Below the pieces are notes generated by a model, which worked only from the letters and a program-made list of their open reading frames with translations, was not told where the DNA came from and ran no database searches. DNA of 64,000 nt from Sapria himalayana. Lineage: Eukaryota; Streptophyta; Magnoliopsida; Malpighiales; Rafflesiaceae. Where the stretch lies: contig JAREIK010016192.1 in NCBI GenBank assembly GCA_029783825.1, forward strand, positions 29,937-93,936, read 5' to 3'. This document shows, piece by piece, positions 44,085 to 56,085 of the stretch. Each line of letters starts with the position of its first letter. Position 1 is the stretch's first letter. The position numbers were made by a program, and so were the translations under genes.

Positions 44085-44275
44085 AACAGCCCCGACAGGC
44101 TTGACCAGGCACACCCAAAACTAGCCATGCCAACTGAGCCATGCCAAGCCTTGCTTGAATAACCGTGCAGGGCCAGGCATGGCACGGTTAATGTAGCCGT
44201 GCCTAGCCCGGTATGGTAGCCACTGTTCGGCCCACAAAATCATGCCGGGCCAGCTCAACACGACTCATTTGAAAC
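44085..44275. repeat. hAT-like GC-rich 3' subterminal repeats
   Basis: Clustered short words GCCATGCC, CCGTGC, GGGCCAGGCATGGCACGG, GTGCCTAGCCCGGTATGG and CATGCCGGGCCAGC stand out from AT-rich surroundings. They lie about 450 bp after the hAT transposase stop, where the 3' end of an Ac-like element should be. The word CATGCCGGGCCAG is the reverse complement of CTGGCCCGGCATG at 26647, so the GC island in element A and this one are relatives. The exact end and the 8-bp target duplication are not resolved; GTAGCCACTG near 44216-44225 is one candidate end. Confidence 0.65.
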
Positions 44276-44390
44276 TTTCTACTTTAGATTGTGAAAGGTT
44301 TCGTTGTTAATCCATCATTATATCACACTTTAGCTAGAGAAAAACTCCAATATAACTAGTTACTAGCTATTCGGGATTTTTCTTTTAGTG
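44276..44390 (+). repeat. Element B 3' terminal region
   Basis: It holds CAACGAAAC-like and TTAGCTAGAG subterminal motifs (the latter near 44331) and ends GGGATTTTTCTTTTAGTG at 44390, directly against the TCTA array. CAATCTAAAGT, read on the minus strand near 44285, recurs at about 46770 in the inverted end there. Confidence 0.75.
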
Positions 44391-45531
44391 ATCTCTATCT
44401 ATCTATTTATATATTTGTTTATATCTCTGTGTATCTATATATCTATCTATATATTTGTCAATATATCAATCTATCTATTTGAGTTTATAAATCTGTTTAT
44501 AAATCGGTTCTATCAAACTAGCTATAATTCTGTATATCAATCTTTTTATCAATCTGTCTATCAAATTTTCTATCTATCAGTTCTATTAATATTTCTATCT
44601 ATCTATCTATGTCTTTATCTATCTATTTATCTATCTAAAATTTGTTTATCTAATTGTCTATCTATCTGACTATCAATCTGTCAATAAATTTGTCTATCAA
44701 TCTATATTTCTATCTAACTATCTATATATCTATCCATCTATCTATCTATTTGTCTATCTATCTGGTCTATCTACTTGTCTATTTATCTGTCAATCTATCT
44801 GTTTATTTATCATTATGTCTCTTTATCTATCAGTCTTTATATCTATCTATCTGTCAATCTATATGTCTGTCTATCTATCTAACTATTTGTCTATCTATTT
44901 GTCAATCTAAGTATTTGTCTAATCTATCTGTTTGTCTATCTATCTATTTATTTATCTGTCTATCTATTTGTTTATCTATCTATCTATCGATCGATCTATC
45001 TATCTATTTGTTTATCTATCTGTCAATCTATCTATATATCTATCTATCTATTAGTCTATCTATATGTATATCAATATACCTATCTATTTGTCTCTCTATC
45101 TGCCTATCTATCTATTATTTGTCTTGCTATCTATTTATCACTCTATCTATCTATATGTCTATCTATCTTTCTATATATCTATCTATTAACTAACTATCTA
45201 TCTGTCTATCGACCTAGCTATCTATCTACCAATCTATTTGTCTATCTATATGTATATTTATCTATCTATCTTTATTTCTATCTTTCTATCTTTATATTTA
45301 TCTATCTATCTAAGAATATATCTGTCGATCTATCTCTATATTTATTTGTAAATATATCTATCTATCTATATGTATCTATCTTTATATCAATCTATCTATC
45401 TATCAACTTTCTATATATCTATCAATCTGTCAATCGATCTGTCTATTAATCTATCTATCAATATATCTATCTATCTATATATCTAACTATCAATCAATTT
45501 TTCTATCTATCTATTTATCTATCTATCTATT

Positions 45532-45562
<31 letters not shown>

Positions 45563-46705
45563 CTATGTATCTGTCTATCTATCTATATAAATATATGTCT
45601 ATCAATCTATTTATATATTTCTCTATATATTTGTTTATCTATCTATCTATCTAACAAACTATCTAACTTCTAAATATCTATCTATCTATTTATTTATTTG
45701 GCAATCTATTAGTTTATCTATATGTTGATCTATCTATTTATCTTTCTATGTTTCAATTTGTCTATCTCTCTGTCTATATATCTAGTTGTCTATCTATTTC
45801 TTTATCTAATATATATTTATATGTCTATTTATATGTTTTTCTATCTATCTGTCTACCTATCTATCTATCTATCTATCAATCCATCAATCTATCTGTCTGT
45901 CTGTCTATCTATCTATCCAAATATCTTTCTATCTGTATGTCTATCTATCTATATATCTTTCTATATATATATATATACACACATTGACTATCTATCTACC
46001 TATCTATCTATATATCTATCAATCTCTCAATCAATCTATCTATAAATCTATCAATCTTTATATCAATATTTCTATCATTGTGTGTATCTATCTGTCTATC
46101 AAACAATCTATCTATCTTTTTATCTATATGTCTACCTATCTATCTATGAATATGTCTATCTTTCTATTATCAATCTACCTTTCAATCTATCTATTAATCT
46201 ATCTATAACTCGGCATATCAATCTATCTATAAATCTATCTATCTATCTGTTTGTTTGTCTCTCTCTCTATCTATCTTTCTATCTATCTATCTATCTATCT
46301 ATTTGTCTATTTATATATCTATTTATATGGTTATTTATCTATTTAATTCTTTATCTATATATATGTCTATCTATATGCCTATCTATTTTCTATCTATCTA
46401 TCTATCTACCTAACTATCTACCTAACTATCTATCAATATGGCTATCTATTTGTCAATCAATTGTCTATTAATATTTTTATAAATCTATCAATCTATCTAT
46501 CTATCTATCTATCTATATATCTATTATATCTATCTATCTATCTATATATCTTTCTATATATATGTCTATATATCTATATATCTTTCTATCTATATGTCTA
46601 TCTATTTGTCTATCTATATATCTATACATCTATTTATCTATCTATCTGTCTGTCTGTCTATCTATCTATGTAAATATCTTTCGATCTATCTTTCCATCAA
46701 TCTAT
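44391..46705. repeat. Degenerate TCTA array, right part (about 2.3 kb)
   Basis: This continues the TCTA array of 27084-35263 beyond element B, with the same unit, orientation and variants (TGTC, ATCA). It ends at 46705, where CACTA-like subterminal sequence starts. The open frames on it are repeat translations. Confidence 0.95.
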
Positions 46706-47040
46706 CTTATTGTGATTTTCCCATCGCTAAATAGAATAATGATAAATTATTGATGAAAATTATCCCAATCTAAAGTGCTCTTCATAAAATATTAACTAGA
46801 AAAATCCCTAGCACATTTTTTAATGATGAAAATTCTGTAGGTAATTATAAATTTTTCCTTGCTATTTTTGATTTTAATTAAGAATAATAATTAATATTTT
46901 TCGTTTTAAAATGTACAAAAAATTCTCTATCAAAATTAGCTATGGAAAATTGTTAAGAAACACTATGAAATATTTTATCTCTAAAATAGATAGATATATA
47001 CATGAATCTATTCTCATTCCATGCTTTCTCATTGTCTGAA
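46706..47040 (-). repeat. Inverted, truncated CACTA 3' terminal region
   Basis: The segment reading CATCGCTAAATAGAATAATG, then ATTATTGATGAAAATT, then AGTGCTC, then AAAAATCCCTAGC aligns by eye with the reverse complement of 51620-51813, which contains GCTAAAATAGAATAATG, ATTAACGATGG, ATGTGCTC, and AAAATTCCCTAGCTAA in the same order. The outermost roughly 60 bases, including the CACCAC tip present at 51872, are missing. It therefore looks like a CACTA 3' end in minus orientation that lost its tip where it joins the TCTA array. Confidence 0.65.
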
Positions 47041-48083
47041 TTTTACTATATGTATAACTATAAAAACATTATACATAATTTTATTAAATATATAATTATT
47101 TATTTAATATACATTTTTATATATTAGTATGTAGAAATGTATTTAACTATATCAATACCTATACATAACTATACATATAAATATATAAAATTATATGAAA
47201 AAATATATATACCTACATGTATAAATATAAGTATAACTATATGTGTAACTATATGTATAACCACATGTAACTATATTTATAATTACATGTATAACAACAT
47301 TCAACATAATGTTTAACTATATATGTATAACTATATAAACTCTATATAATTAAATATAACTATATTTGTAACTATGTATACATATATGTATACATATATG
47401 CAAATCTATATATTTGTTTATAACTTAGTATAAATTTGTGTATAACTACATATAACTACTTGTGTGTGTGTGTGTGTGTGTGTGTATCTATCTATCTATC
47501 TATATATAACTATATGTTTAACTATATATAACTATTTAAAACTATATATACTATATGTATAATGCCATATAACTATAATTTTTTGTATTTTACTATATTT
47601 ATAACTATAAAAAAATAAAATCATAAGTATATTTAAATATATAATTAACAACATATATTTAATATACATTTTTATATATTAGTATCTAAAAAGTATTAAC
47701 TATATTTATAACTATACATAACTAAATCTATAAATATATAAAATTATATGATAATATACATATACGTACATGTATAAATATAAGTATAACTATATGTGTA
47801 AGTATGTGAATAACCACTTGTAACTATATTTATAATTACATGTATAACAACATACACCATTATGTTCAACTATATGTGTATAACTATTTATAAATATTTG
47901 TATACGTATATAAATCTCTATATAATTAAATATAACTATATTTGTAACTATGTATACATATATATATACATATATGTAAATCTATATATTTGTTTTAACT
48001 TTTTATACATACATGTATAACTACATATAACGACTTGTATGAATATATATGTATGTATGTGTGTGTGTGTGTGTGTGTATATA

Positions 48084-48114
<31 letters not shown>

Positions 48115-48440
48115 CTATCTATCTATCTATATATATCTATATATTTTTTAACTGTATATATATTTGAATTTTATTATATGTACAACTATAAAAACTTTAT
48201 ATATAATTATATGCATAATTAATATTTTTAAAACTATATAGAACTATATGTTTTACCAATTCTAACTATTTTTATAAATATATGGATAACAACATATAAC
48301 TATATATAAATTTTTAAAACTATATATATAACTATATATTACTTGGTATAATTATATGTAACTATATTTTATAACTACATTTATATAGTATATGATGACT
48401 ATATATAACTATGTGTTTAACTATATTACCAAAAAAAAAT
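47041..48440. repeat. AT-rich 540-bp tandem repeats, right-arm copies
   Basis: The same words in the same order and orientation as 20880-24170. The landmark AACCACATGTA is near 47261 and AACCACTTGTA near 47814, spacing 553 bp. TG runs at 47462-47486 and 48058-48078 and a TA run at 48085-48112 are embedded. Confidence 0.75.
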
Positions 48441-49712
48441 GTTATAACAATCGAATTTTAGCAATGGATTGAATCTATTAATAACTACGGACATAATAAC
48501 ATCAAAATTTCAAATTGGAGTTTACCAACTGATTTACTAATGGGCTACCATATGATATTTATTAAATGATATGATTAAACTTTTTTAATTACCACTAGAT
48601 CCAACAAACAATTATCAATGGATTAACAACAAAAATATTTGAATAGATTAAACTCTATTGATAAATTTTGCTGGGTCTTGAAGTTAGGTTATTATCAATG
48701 GATATATCTTATTAAACATTAGCTAGGGACTTTTCCACCCAAATTGGTGCAGTCAAAATATCTATTAGCCAAAATTTAACCAACACACTAAAACATTTAT
48801 TATTATTATTTTAATTTTTCAGCACTATATTTATTTTGCAGACTACCATAAAACACTACATGCATTCATTGCCCATACTTCCTCGAAAAATCATGCCACA
48901 CTACATGCATATAACTACCCACTACCTTTCCATACACGCATCCACTGTGCACATTGTCACATGGCACATGCCATACTACCACCTGATTTATACAGCAAAA
49001 ATGTGAATAGTCGTGATGAGCTATGTGTATGGTGGTGTACCTTAATAGGTCATGCTGACAACAGACAATATTATTAGTATTTGGTAGTGACAATAATAGT
49101 TCCAACTTATTATTGATGTGGAAAATTAACATTGTTTTACTGTTTCATGAAGATTTGGGCATGGTGTGGCCATTCGATGTGTGATGGTGTGTTTCTTGTA
49201 ATCTACAACCAAATGGTGGTCCATGTCAGTAGTGTCCAAATCAGTTGGCACAATATAGTGCTGGTATTTTGGTACGATGCTAGTATTGCTCTGATACATT
49301 TAGTCTTTGTGTGATTAAAATTGCATGAAACTTTAAATTTTAAAAAGTTAGGCATAAAATTATCATGAATTATGTTTTTTTATCTTTATATCATTAATAG
49401 TCATCAATTTGAGAGAAGCGAATCGAAATGTGATTTGGTCGGTCATCAGTGCCACGGTTCAAATACATAGTTACTCTTAAAGACATAATATGATCCAGAA
49501 GCTTATTTTGCATAGGATTTCCACCTCACATTGGTCTCCATCTCCGCGATGCCTTTTCGTTTCCATGCAGCATGTCTTCCACTTCGGTTGGCTTATTGAA
49601 TGTGTTGTTTTGTTGCAGTTACCTTTGAAGCATGGAGATTAGAAGAATCATCTACCTCGGAGGGATGACAAATCATTCTTTTTAATCATGTTATTAAGAA
49701 GATTTTGGTACT
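48441..49712. other. Element A 3' arm, no recognisable gene
   Basis: It begins with motifs of subterminal type (GCAATGGATTG, ATCAATGGATTAAC, TTAGCTAGGGAC near 48720) and passes into ordinary unique-looking DNA. Short open frames at 48866-49132 (minus) and 49132-49314 (plus) lack any domain I know. The stretch could be captured host sequence or another decayed element. Confidence 0.4.
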
Positions 49713-50785
49713 ACATGCATTGATTTCGTGATGTTGTTGGCTACCATCAAGATTTTAGTACTGCATGTTAGGCTCTGATTGTTTGTTTTTTAAAAGAAGC
49801 AAGATGTATGCATGCATATTTCGAATTATAATGAAACTTTGATTTTTTTTGAAGTACTGATGGATGTACTTGTTTTGTTAATGATACAGTGAATATGAAT
49901 TTTGAGAGTTGTTTGAAATCAATATCGAGAGCTTGAGAGATGTTGCTAATCTTCTTATTTAAATGTGAATAGATATACATTGTTTGAGAGACGTTTAGTG
50001 AGGTTCTCCACTGCTCAACTTGCGATTCTTATCATATGCAGTGTTTGATGTAGCTACAAAGGGGAACAGATGCATAAATTATTGTCTCTTGTACTATTCA
50101 ATCTATGTTAGTGTCATGGTAATGATAGCTTATTATGCATGTGAAATGACATCGGATGATACATGTGGTTATGTCATAGTTGCTTTGTTGGTGGAACAAT
50201 AGGGGTATAATGCTATGAATTTAAATTATAAACTTCTTTATAAATGTAGTAGGCAATTTGTGTAAAGCACTAGAAGTTCAGTGGATCACATGCATTGCTT
50301 GGTGATGTTATTGGCCGCCTTCAAATTTTGGTACTGCATTCTAGGCTTTGATTGTTTGTTTTTTAAAGATTGCAAGCTGTATGCATGCATAATTCAAATT
50401 ATAATGAAACTTTGATCTTTTTTTTTGAAGATTTGATGGGTGGACTTGTTTTTGTTAATGAAATAGTGAATATGAATTTTGAGAGATGTTTGAAAATCAA
50501 TCTTGAGAGCTTGAGAGATGTTGCTAATCTTCTTATTTAAAGGGGAATAGATATACAGTGTTTGAAAGAATTTTAGCGAGGTTCTTCACTACTAAACTTG
50601 TGATCCTTATCATATGCAGTGTTTGATGCAGCTACAAAGGGGAACATATACATAAATTCATATCATTGGTACTATTCAATCTTGTTAGTGATATGGTAAA
50701 AATAGGTCGTTCTGCATGTGAAATAGTAGCTGATGATACATATGGTTATGTGGTAGTTGCTTTGTTGGTGGAATCATAGGGGTAA
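49713..50785. repeat. Tandem duplication of about 573 bp, two copies
   Basis: Copy 1 (about 49713-50215) and copy 2 (about 50288-50783) align nearly throughout: TACTGCATGTTAGGCT against TACTGCATTCTAGGCT, TGTATGCATGCAT, AATTATAATGAAACTTTGAT, GAGCTTGAGAGATGTTGCTA, and CTTATCATATGCAGTGTTTG. The offset is 573-575 bp. A 60-codon frame in copy 1 (50020-50202) is not kept open in copy 2, so no conserved protein is indicated. The CATATGCAG followed by TGTTTGATG could be a splice acceptor before an exon, but this is only a suggestion. Confidence 0.85.
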
Positions 50786-51589
50786 ATTTTTATTGGTCAT
50801 GAGATTAGTCGGCTACATGTAAGTTAGCTCAAACCTCCACAATAAAAAAAAATACGGCAATATTAGCGTGAGACTTATGTGGTATTCAAAATCATGTTGA
50901 AAGATCAAAACACCTATTTTGAAGTTTTTATTTCTGATGACATTAATTAGAGATTATTTAAAATATTTTAAGTTAAAGGCATCACAATTGGCTGCATTCT
51001 TCAAACTATTTGCTTGTGCATGTCCCTTTTTTTTAAAAAAAAATTCAAATTTTCAGGCAATTAATTACTTGTTAGGTTGTTTTTCATAATGACTACGTAT
51101 TTTCTTGTTTTTATTTTGCCTTGTATTAGCTTTTATATGTGTGTGTGTGTGTGTGTGTGTTGTGTGTGTGTGGGTGTGTGTAGATATCAAAATATATAGA
51201 TATTTAATACATTTAGTTTGAATTGATGTGTATGTAGGAAAAAAAGTGAATGATAAGATGAAAGAAATGAAAAAGTAAGGCAATAGTAGATGAACTATAT
51301 GGAGTCACATTTAGCCTCTTGACAAGACAATAGCACACCGCTTTCTAGTAAAGTACACACGTAGAGAACCATGCACAAGTTAATGAGTGAAGAAAAAGAT
51401 TTAGTTTTAATAGGATTATATACATATGTTAAGTTTTTGTGTTTAACCATGTAACATTTGTCTCATAATTATTACTAAATTATTTTTGGTAATTATATAA
51501 AATGGTTTATAGTGTATATTTTTATATAATTTAATATAAATTATTAAAATATGTAATCAAATTTTTAGTAAAAAATTAAAATTGTAAAA
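50786..51589. other. AT-rich spacer with TG microsatellite
   Basis: Non-coding by appearance. A TG run at about 51137-51180, broken by one TT and one GGG, is the only structured part; its complement explains the Thr-His minus-strand frame there. Confidence 0.6.
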
Positions 51590-51872
51590 ATTGATTTTGA
51601 ATAAAAATAACTAGGGATTTTTCCCTCGCTAATTTGGCTAGTGAAGTTACTGTGCTTATTAAGATGAAAATTATTAATATTAATCTTAATTACTATTAAA
51701 GTTTGAAGAAATATATATAATTAGCTAGGGAATTTTTTCGTCAATAATTTTTTTTAATGAGCACATAAGTTTGAGAAAAATTCCATCGTTAATACATTAT
51801 TCTATTTTAGCAACATAAAACTCTCATGTAGCTATAGATTTTCCATAACTATTTATGATTTTTCTTGTGGTG
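51590..51872 (+). repeat. Element A 3' terminal and subterminal region
   Basis: It contains CTAGGGATTTTTCCCTCGCTAA, TTAGCTAGGGAATTTTTTCG and ATTCCATCGTTAA motifs and ends ATTTTTCTTGTGGTG against the TAGA array. The tip is GTGGTG in place of the GTAGTG expected for an exact match to the left end, so it carries one substitution in the terminal hexamer. Confidence 0.8.
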
Positions 51873-54800
51873 GATAGACAGATAGATAGATAGAAAGATA
51901 GACAGACATACATATAGATAGATAGATAGTTTGATAGATAGATAGATTGGTAGATAGAAAGATAGACCAATTGAAAGATAGATAGATAGATAGATAAATT
52001 GGTAAACAGATAGACAGATAGACAGATAGATAGATAGACAGACAGACAAATAGATAGATATATAGAAAGATATATAGATAGATAGAAATATTTATTGATT
52101 GATATATAGATAGATAGATAGATAGACATAGAGATAGATAGATAGATAGATAAATAAATAAATAAATAGACAGATTGACAAAAAGATAATTAGATAAATA
52201 GATATTAGACAGACAGATGGATTAATGGATAAATAGATAAGCATAAAGATAAATAGACAGATTGATAGACAAATAGATAAATAGATAGATAGACAGATAG
52301 ATTCATAGATATACAGATAGATAGAATCATACATAGATAGATATATAGAGGATATACTAAAAGATAGATAGATAGAAATATAGATAAAAATATAGATAGA
52401 TAGAATGATATATACATAGATAAATAGAGATAGATAGAAAGATAGATAGACAGACAGATAGATAGAAAGATAGACAGATAGGGAAATAGATTGATAAACA
52501 AATAAATAGATAGATAGATAGACAGACAGATAGATAGATAAATAGATAGATAAATAGACATATAGATAGATGGACAAACAGACATACATATAAATAGATA
52601 GATAGAAAGATAGATAGATAATTAGATAGATAGATAATTAGACATATAAATAAATAGACAGACAATAAATAGATATATAGATACACAGACAGACAGACAG
52701 AAGGATAGATAGATATATAGATAGATAGATAGATAGACATATAGATAGATACATATATGGATGGATAGATAGATAAATAGAAAGATAAATTGATTGATAT
52801 TGATTGATAGACAGACAGATAGATAGATAGATAGACATATAGATAGATACATATATGGATCGATAGATATAAATAGAAAGATAGATAGATATATAGACAG
52901 ATAGATAGATATATAGATAAAAGGATAGATAGAAAGATAAGTAAACAGATAGATAGATAGACAGACATGATAAATCAAAAGATAGTTAGATAAAAAAATA
53001 CACAAATAGATAAATAGACATATAGAATGATAAAATGATAGATATTTATATAGATAAACATATAAAAAGATAGAAGGATAGATAGATACATAGATAGATA
53101 GAAAGATATATAGAGAGATAAATAGACAGATAGATAGATATATTGACATATAGATAAATTGACAAATAGAAACATAGACAAATTGAAAGATAGATAGATT
53201 TACAATATAAAGATAGGCAAATTTAAAGATAGATAGATTGATTGATTGATCAATAGATAGACAGATTAATATGTAGAAAAATAGATAGATATATATATAT
53301 ATAGTTAGGTAAATTATTATATAGACAGATAGATAGAGAGACAGATAGATAGATATATATACAAATACATAGATAAACAAATAGATAGATAGACCAATAG
53401 ATAGATAGATAGTTAGTTAGATATTGAGATAGATTAATAGAAAGTTTGATATATAGATAGATCAACAAATAGTCCGATAGATATATACAAAGATAGACAA
53501 ATAGATAGATAAACAAACAGATATATATACATATATATATATATAGAAAAATATATAGATTAACAGATAGATAAATATACAAATAGAGAGATGGACAGAT
53601 AGACAAATAGACATATAGACAAACAAACAGTTAGATAGATACAATTATAGATAGACAGATAGAGAGATATGTAAAAATATACATTGACAGACAGACAGAT
53701 AGATAAATAGACATATAGATAGATTGACAGATATACAAAAATACTGATAGACCGATAGATGATAGATAGATAGATAGATAGACAAATAGACAGATAGATT
53801 GATAGTTAAATAGTTAGATTTATAGAAAGATAGATAGATAGACTAGTAGATATGTAAACAAGTACACATGTAGACAAGTAGATGGATAGACATACAAAAA
53901 TATTTATAGATAAAAAGATTGACAAAGAGATAGATAGATAGATATGTATGTAGATAGATAGTTAGATAGATGGATAGAGAAATAGATTTTTAGATGGACT
54001 ATAGACAGATAGATTGATAGCCAGATAGAAAGATAGATAGAAAGACAAAGAGACATTTAGATAGATAGATCGACATATAAATATATAGATAGGTAGGTAG
54101 AAATATAGATAGATAGATATATAGATAGACATATTAACAGATTGACAGATTGATGAATAGACAAAAATACTAATATATACATAGACATATAGACATATAG
54201 AATAATAAACAGATAAATAGATATACAAATAGATAAATAGATAGATAGATTGATTGATTAACTAATTGATTGAGACAGAGATATAGATAGCCAGATTGAA
54301 AGATAGACAAATAAATAGATAGACAGAAAGATATAGAGCTAGATTGAAAGATAGAAAAAAAGAAAGATAGCCAGATAGATAGATAGGTAGATTGATATAT
54401 AGATACACAGATAGATAGAAATATAGATAAATAGATTGATTGATTGATTGACAGACTTATACATAAAAAGATAGATAGTATATAGACATGTAGATAGATA
54501 ATTAGATAAATACATAGATAGATAGGCATATAGATAGATAGACAGACAGATAGTTAGTTAGTTAGTTAGATAGAATTAAAGATAGAAAGAAAGAAATATA
54601 GATAAAAATATAGATATAAATATAGATATATAATTAGATAAAATGATAGTAAGATAAACAAATGATAGATAGACATATAGATAGATATACAAATAGACAA
54701 ATATACAAATAGATTAATAGAGAGATAGAATGATTGAATAATAGGCAAATAGATATATAAACATATGGACATATAGACATATAGATCAATAGATTGATAG

Positions 54801-55548
54801 ACAGACATGCAGATAGATAGATAAAAAGATAGATAGATCAACAGATAGATAGATATATATATATATATATTATTGATGGATATATAGAAAGATAAATTGA
54901 TATGTAGATAGATAGATAAAAGTCAAATAGATAGATAGACAAATAGATAGATAGATAGATACACAGATACACAGTTAGAAAGATAGACGCTTTGATAGAT
55001 ACACAAATACATAGATAAACAAAGTGATAGATAGACAGATAGACAAATAGACAAATTGACAGCAAGTTAAATAGACAAATAGATAAATACACAATTTTAC
55101 ATATATATCTATAGAATGATAGACATACACACCGATAGATAGATAGATAGATAGATTGATTAACAAATAGAGAGATATACATATAGATAAAAAACAAATA
55201 GATAGATAGATAAATTTATAGATAAACAGACATACAAATATATAGATTAAAAGATATGTAGATAGATAGATAGTTAGATAGATAAATAGATAGATAGTTA
55301 GATAGATAAAAAGATAGACATATATACTAGTAGATAGATAAATAGGTAGACAAGTAGATATATAGATATATAAATAGACAGAAATATAGACAGGTAGTCA
55401 GATAGAAAAATAGACAGATAGAAAAATAGACAGATAGACAGATAAGCAGATATACAGATAGGCAAATATACAGATACACAAAGGGACAAATAGATAGATA
55501 GACAAATATATAGATAGAGAAATAGATAGATAGACAATATATAGACAT

Positions 55549-55586
<38 letters not shown>

Positions 55587-55806
55587 GGATGGATAGTCGT
55601 ATAGATAGATAGAGAAATAGAAAGATAGACATATTGATTGATTGATTGATTGATTGACATACAAAGAGATAGATAGATTTATATATATAGATTGATAAAT
55701 TGATAGATAGACAAATAGACAAAATTATTGATAAATAGATAGATAGATATATAGATACATAGATACATAGATAGACTTATAGAAAGATAGATATATATAA
55801 TATATA
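51873..55806. repeat. Degenerate TAGA/GATA array between elements A and D (about 3.9 kb)
   Basis: The same unit and orientation as 1-19118, which supports element A having split one array. A duplication of about 103 bp is visible: the word ACATATATGGAT recurs at about 52750 and 52851 with matching surroundings. It ends at the CACTATAACAAAA terminus of element D. Minus-strand frames up to 252 codons are repeat translations. Confidence 0.95.
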
Positions 55807-56085
55807 CACTATAACAAAACAACAAATTAATGATGCTTTATATCTTGATGCTTTCAAAAAACATCATTATACGATTTGTAATTAGACATTTAATGACACT
55901 TTTCTAAAAGAGACATTATTTGTAAAATTTATTAAGTTTTTATGACACTTACTAGAAGTGTCATTATTGCTACAACAAAACTTAGAATTAATGACGCTAT
56001 ATATCTTGACGCTTTTAAAAATTTCATTATTATATTTGTAAGTATACATTTAATGACACTTACTAGAAGTGTCATTGTTAAGACT
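55807..56085 (+). repeat. Element D terminus with about 161-bp tandem copy and palindromes
   Basis: The first unit starts CACTATAACAAAAC at 55807 and the second starts GCTACAACAAAACTTAG near 55968. Both continue AATTAATGA(T/C)GCT(T/A)TATATCTTGA. Perfect palindromic words ATGACACTTACTAGAAGTGT (plus CAT) occur at 55942-55964 and again around 56053-56075. These are candidate binding sites for the element's own ORF1-type protein. The short open frames on both strands here are by-products of the palindromes. Confidence 0.8.

Larger units (their letters stand above)
35264..44390 (+). mobile_element. CACTA element B, nested in the TCTA array, 9.1 kb, non-autonomous
   Basis: The left end is CACTACAAGAAAA and the right end is TTTTTCTTTTAGTG, giving a good terminal inverted repeat (the reverse complement starts CACTAAAAGAAAAA). 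Outside bases are ATG at 35261-35263 and ATC at 44391-44393, a 2-of-3 match for a target duplication. TCTA array in the same orientation lies on both sides, so it is an insertion into that array. The first kilobase aligns with element A, and it keeps only the C-terminal half of ORF1. No TNP2 gene is seen. It carries a hAT transposase remnant and hAT-like ends close to its 3' end, and two tandem duplications. It could move only with transposase supplied elsewhere. Confidence 0.85.
19119..51872 (+). mobile_element. CACTA (En/Spm) element A, composite, about 32.8 kb
   Basis: The left end is CACTACAAAAAA and the right end is TTTTTCTTGTGGTG, which form imperfect inverted repeats. The base triplet outside each end is GAT (19116-19118 and 51873-51875), matching the 3-bp target duplication of CACTA elements. 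Both flanks are TAGA array in the same orientation, as expected for one insertion into one array. Inside are a subterminal region, an AT-rich tandem repeat block, a broken ORF1 gene, a hAT-like insert, a TCTA array with a nested element B, and a 3' arm. No TNP2 transposase is seen in it. GAT is common in a GATA array, so the duplication could be chance, and the inverted end at 46706 allows another history in which the right end belongs to a separate element. Confidence 0.6.

Noticed and set aside
46700..46730. Possible right-hand tip of element A at the TCTA array border
   Set aside because: The sequence TTATTGTGATTTTCCC is not a GTAGTG-type tip, and the following bases match an inverted 3' region that points rightward.
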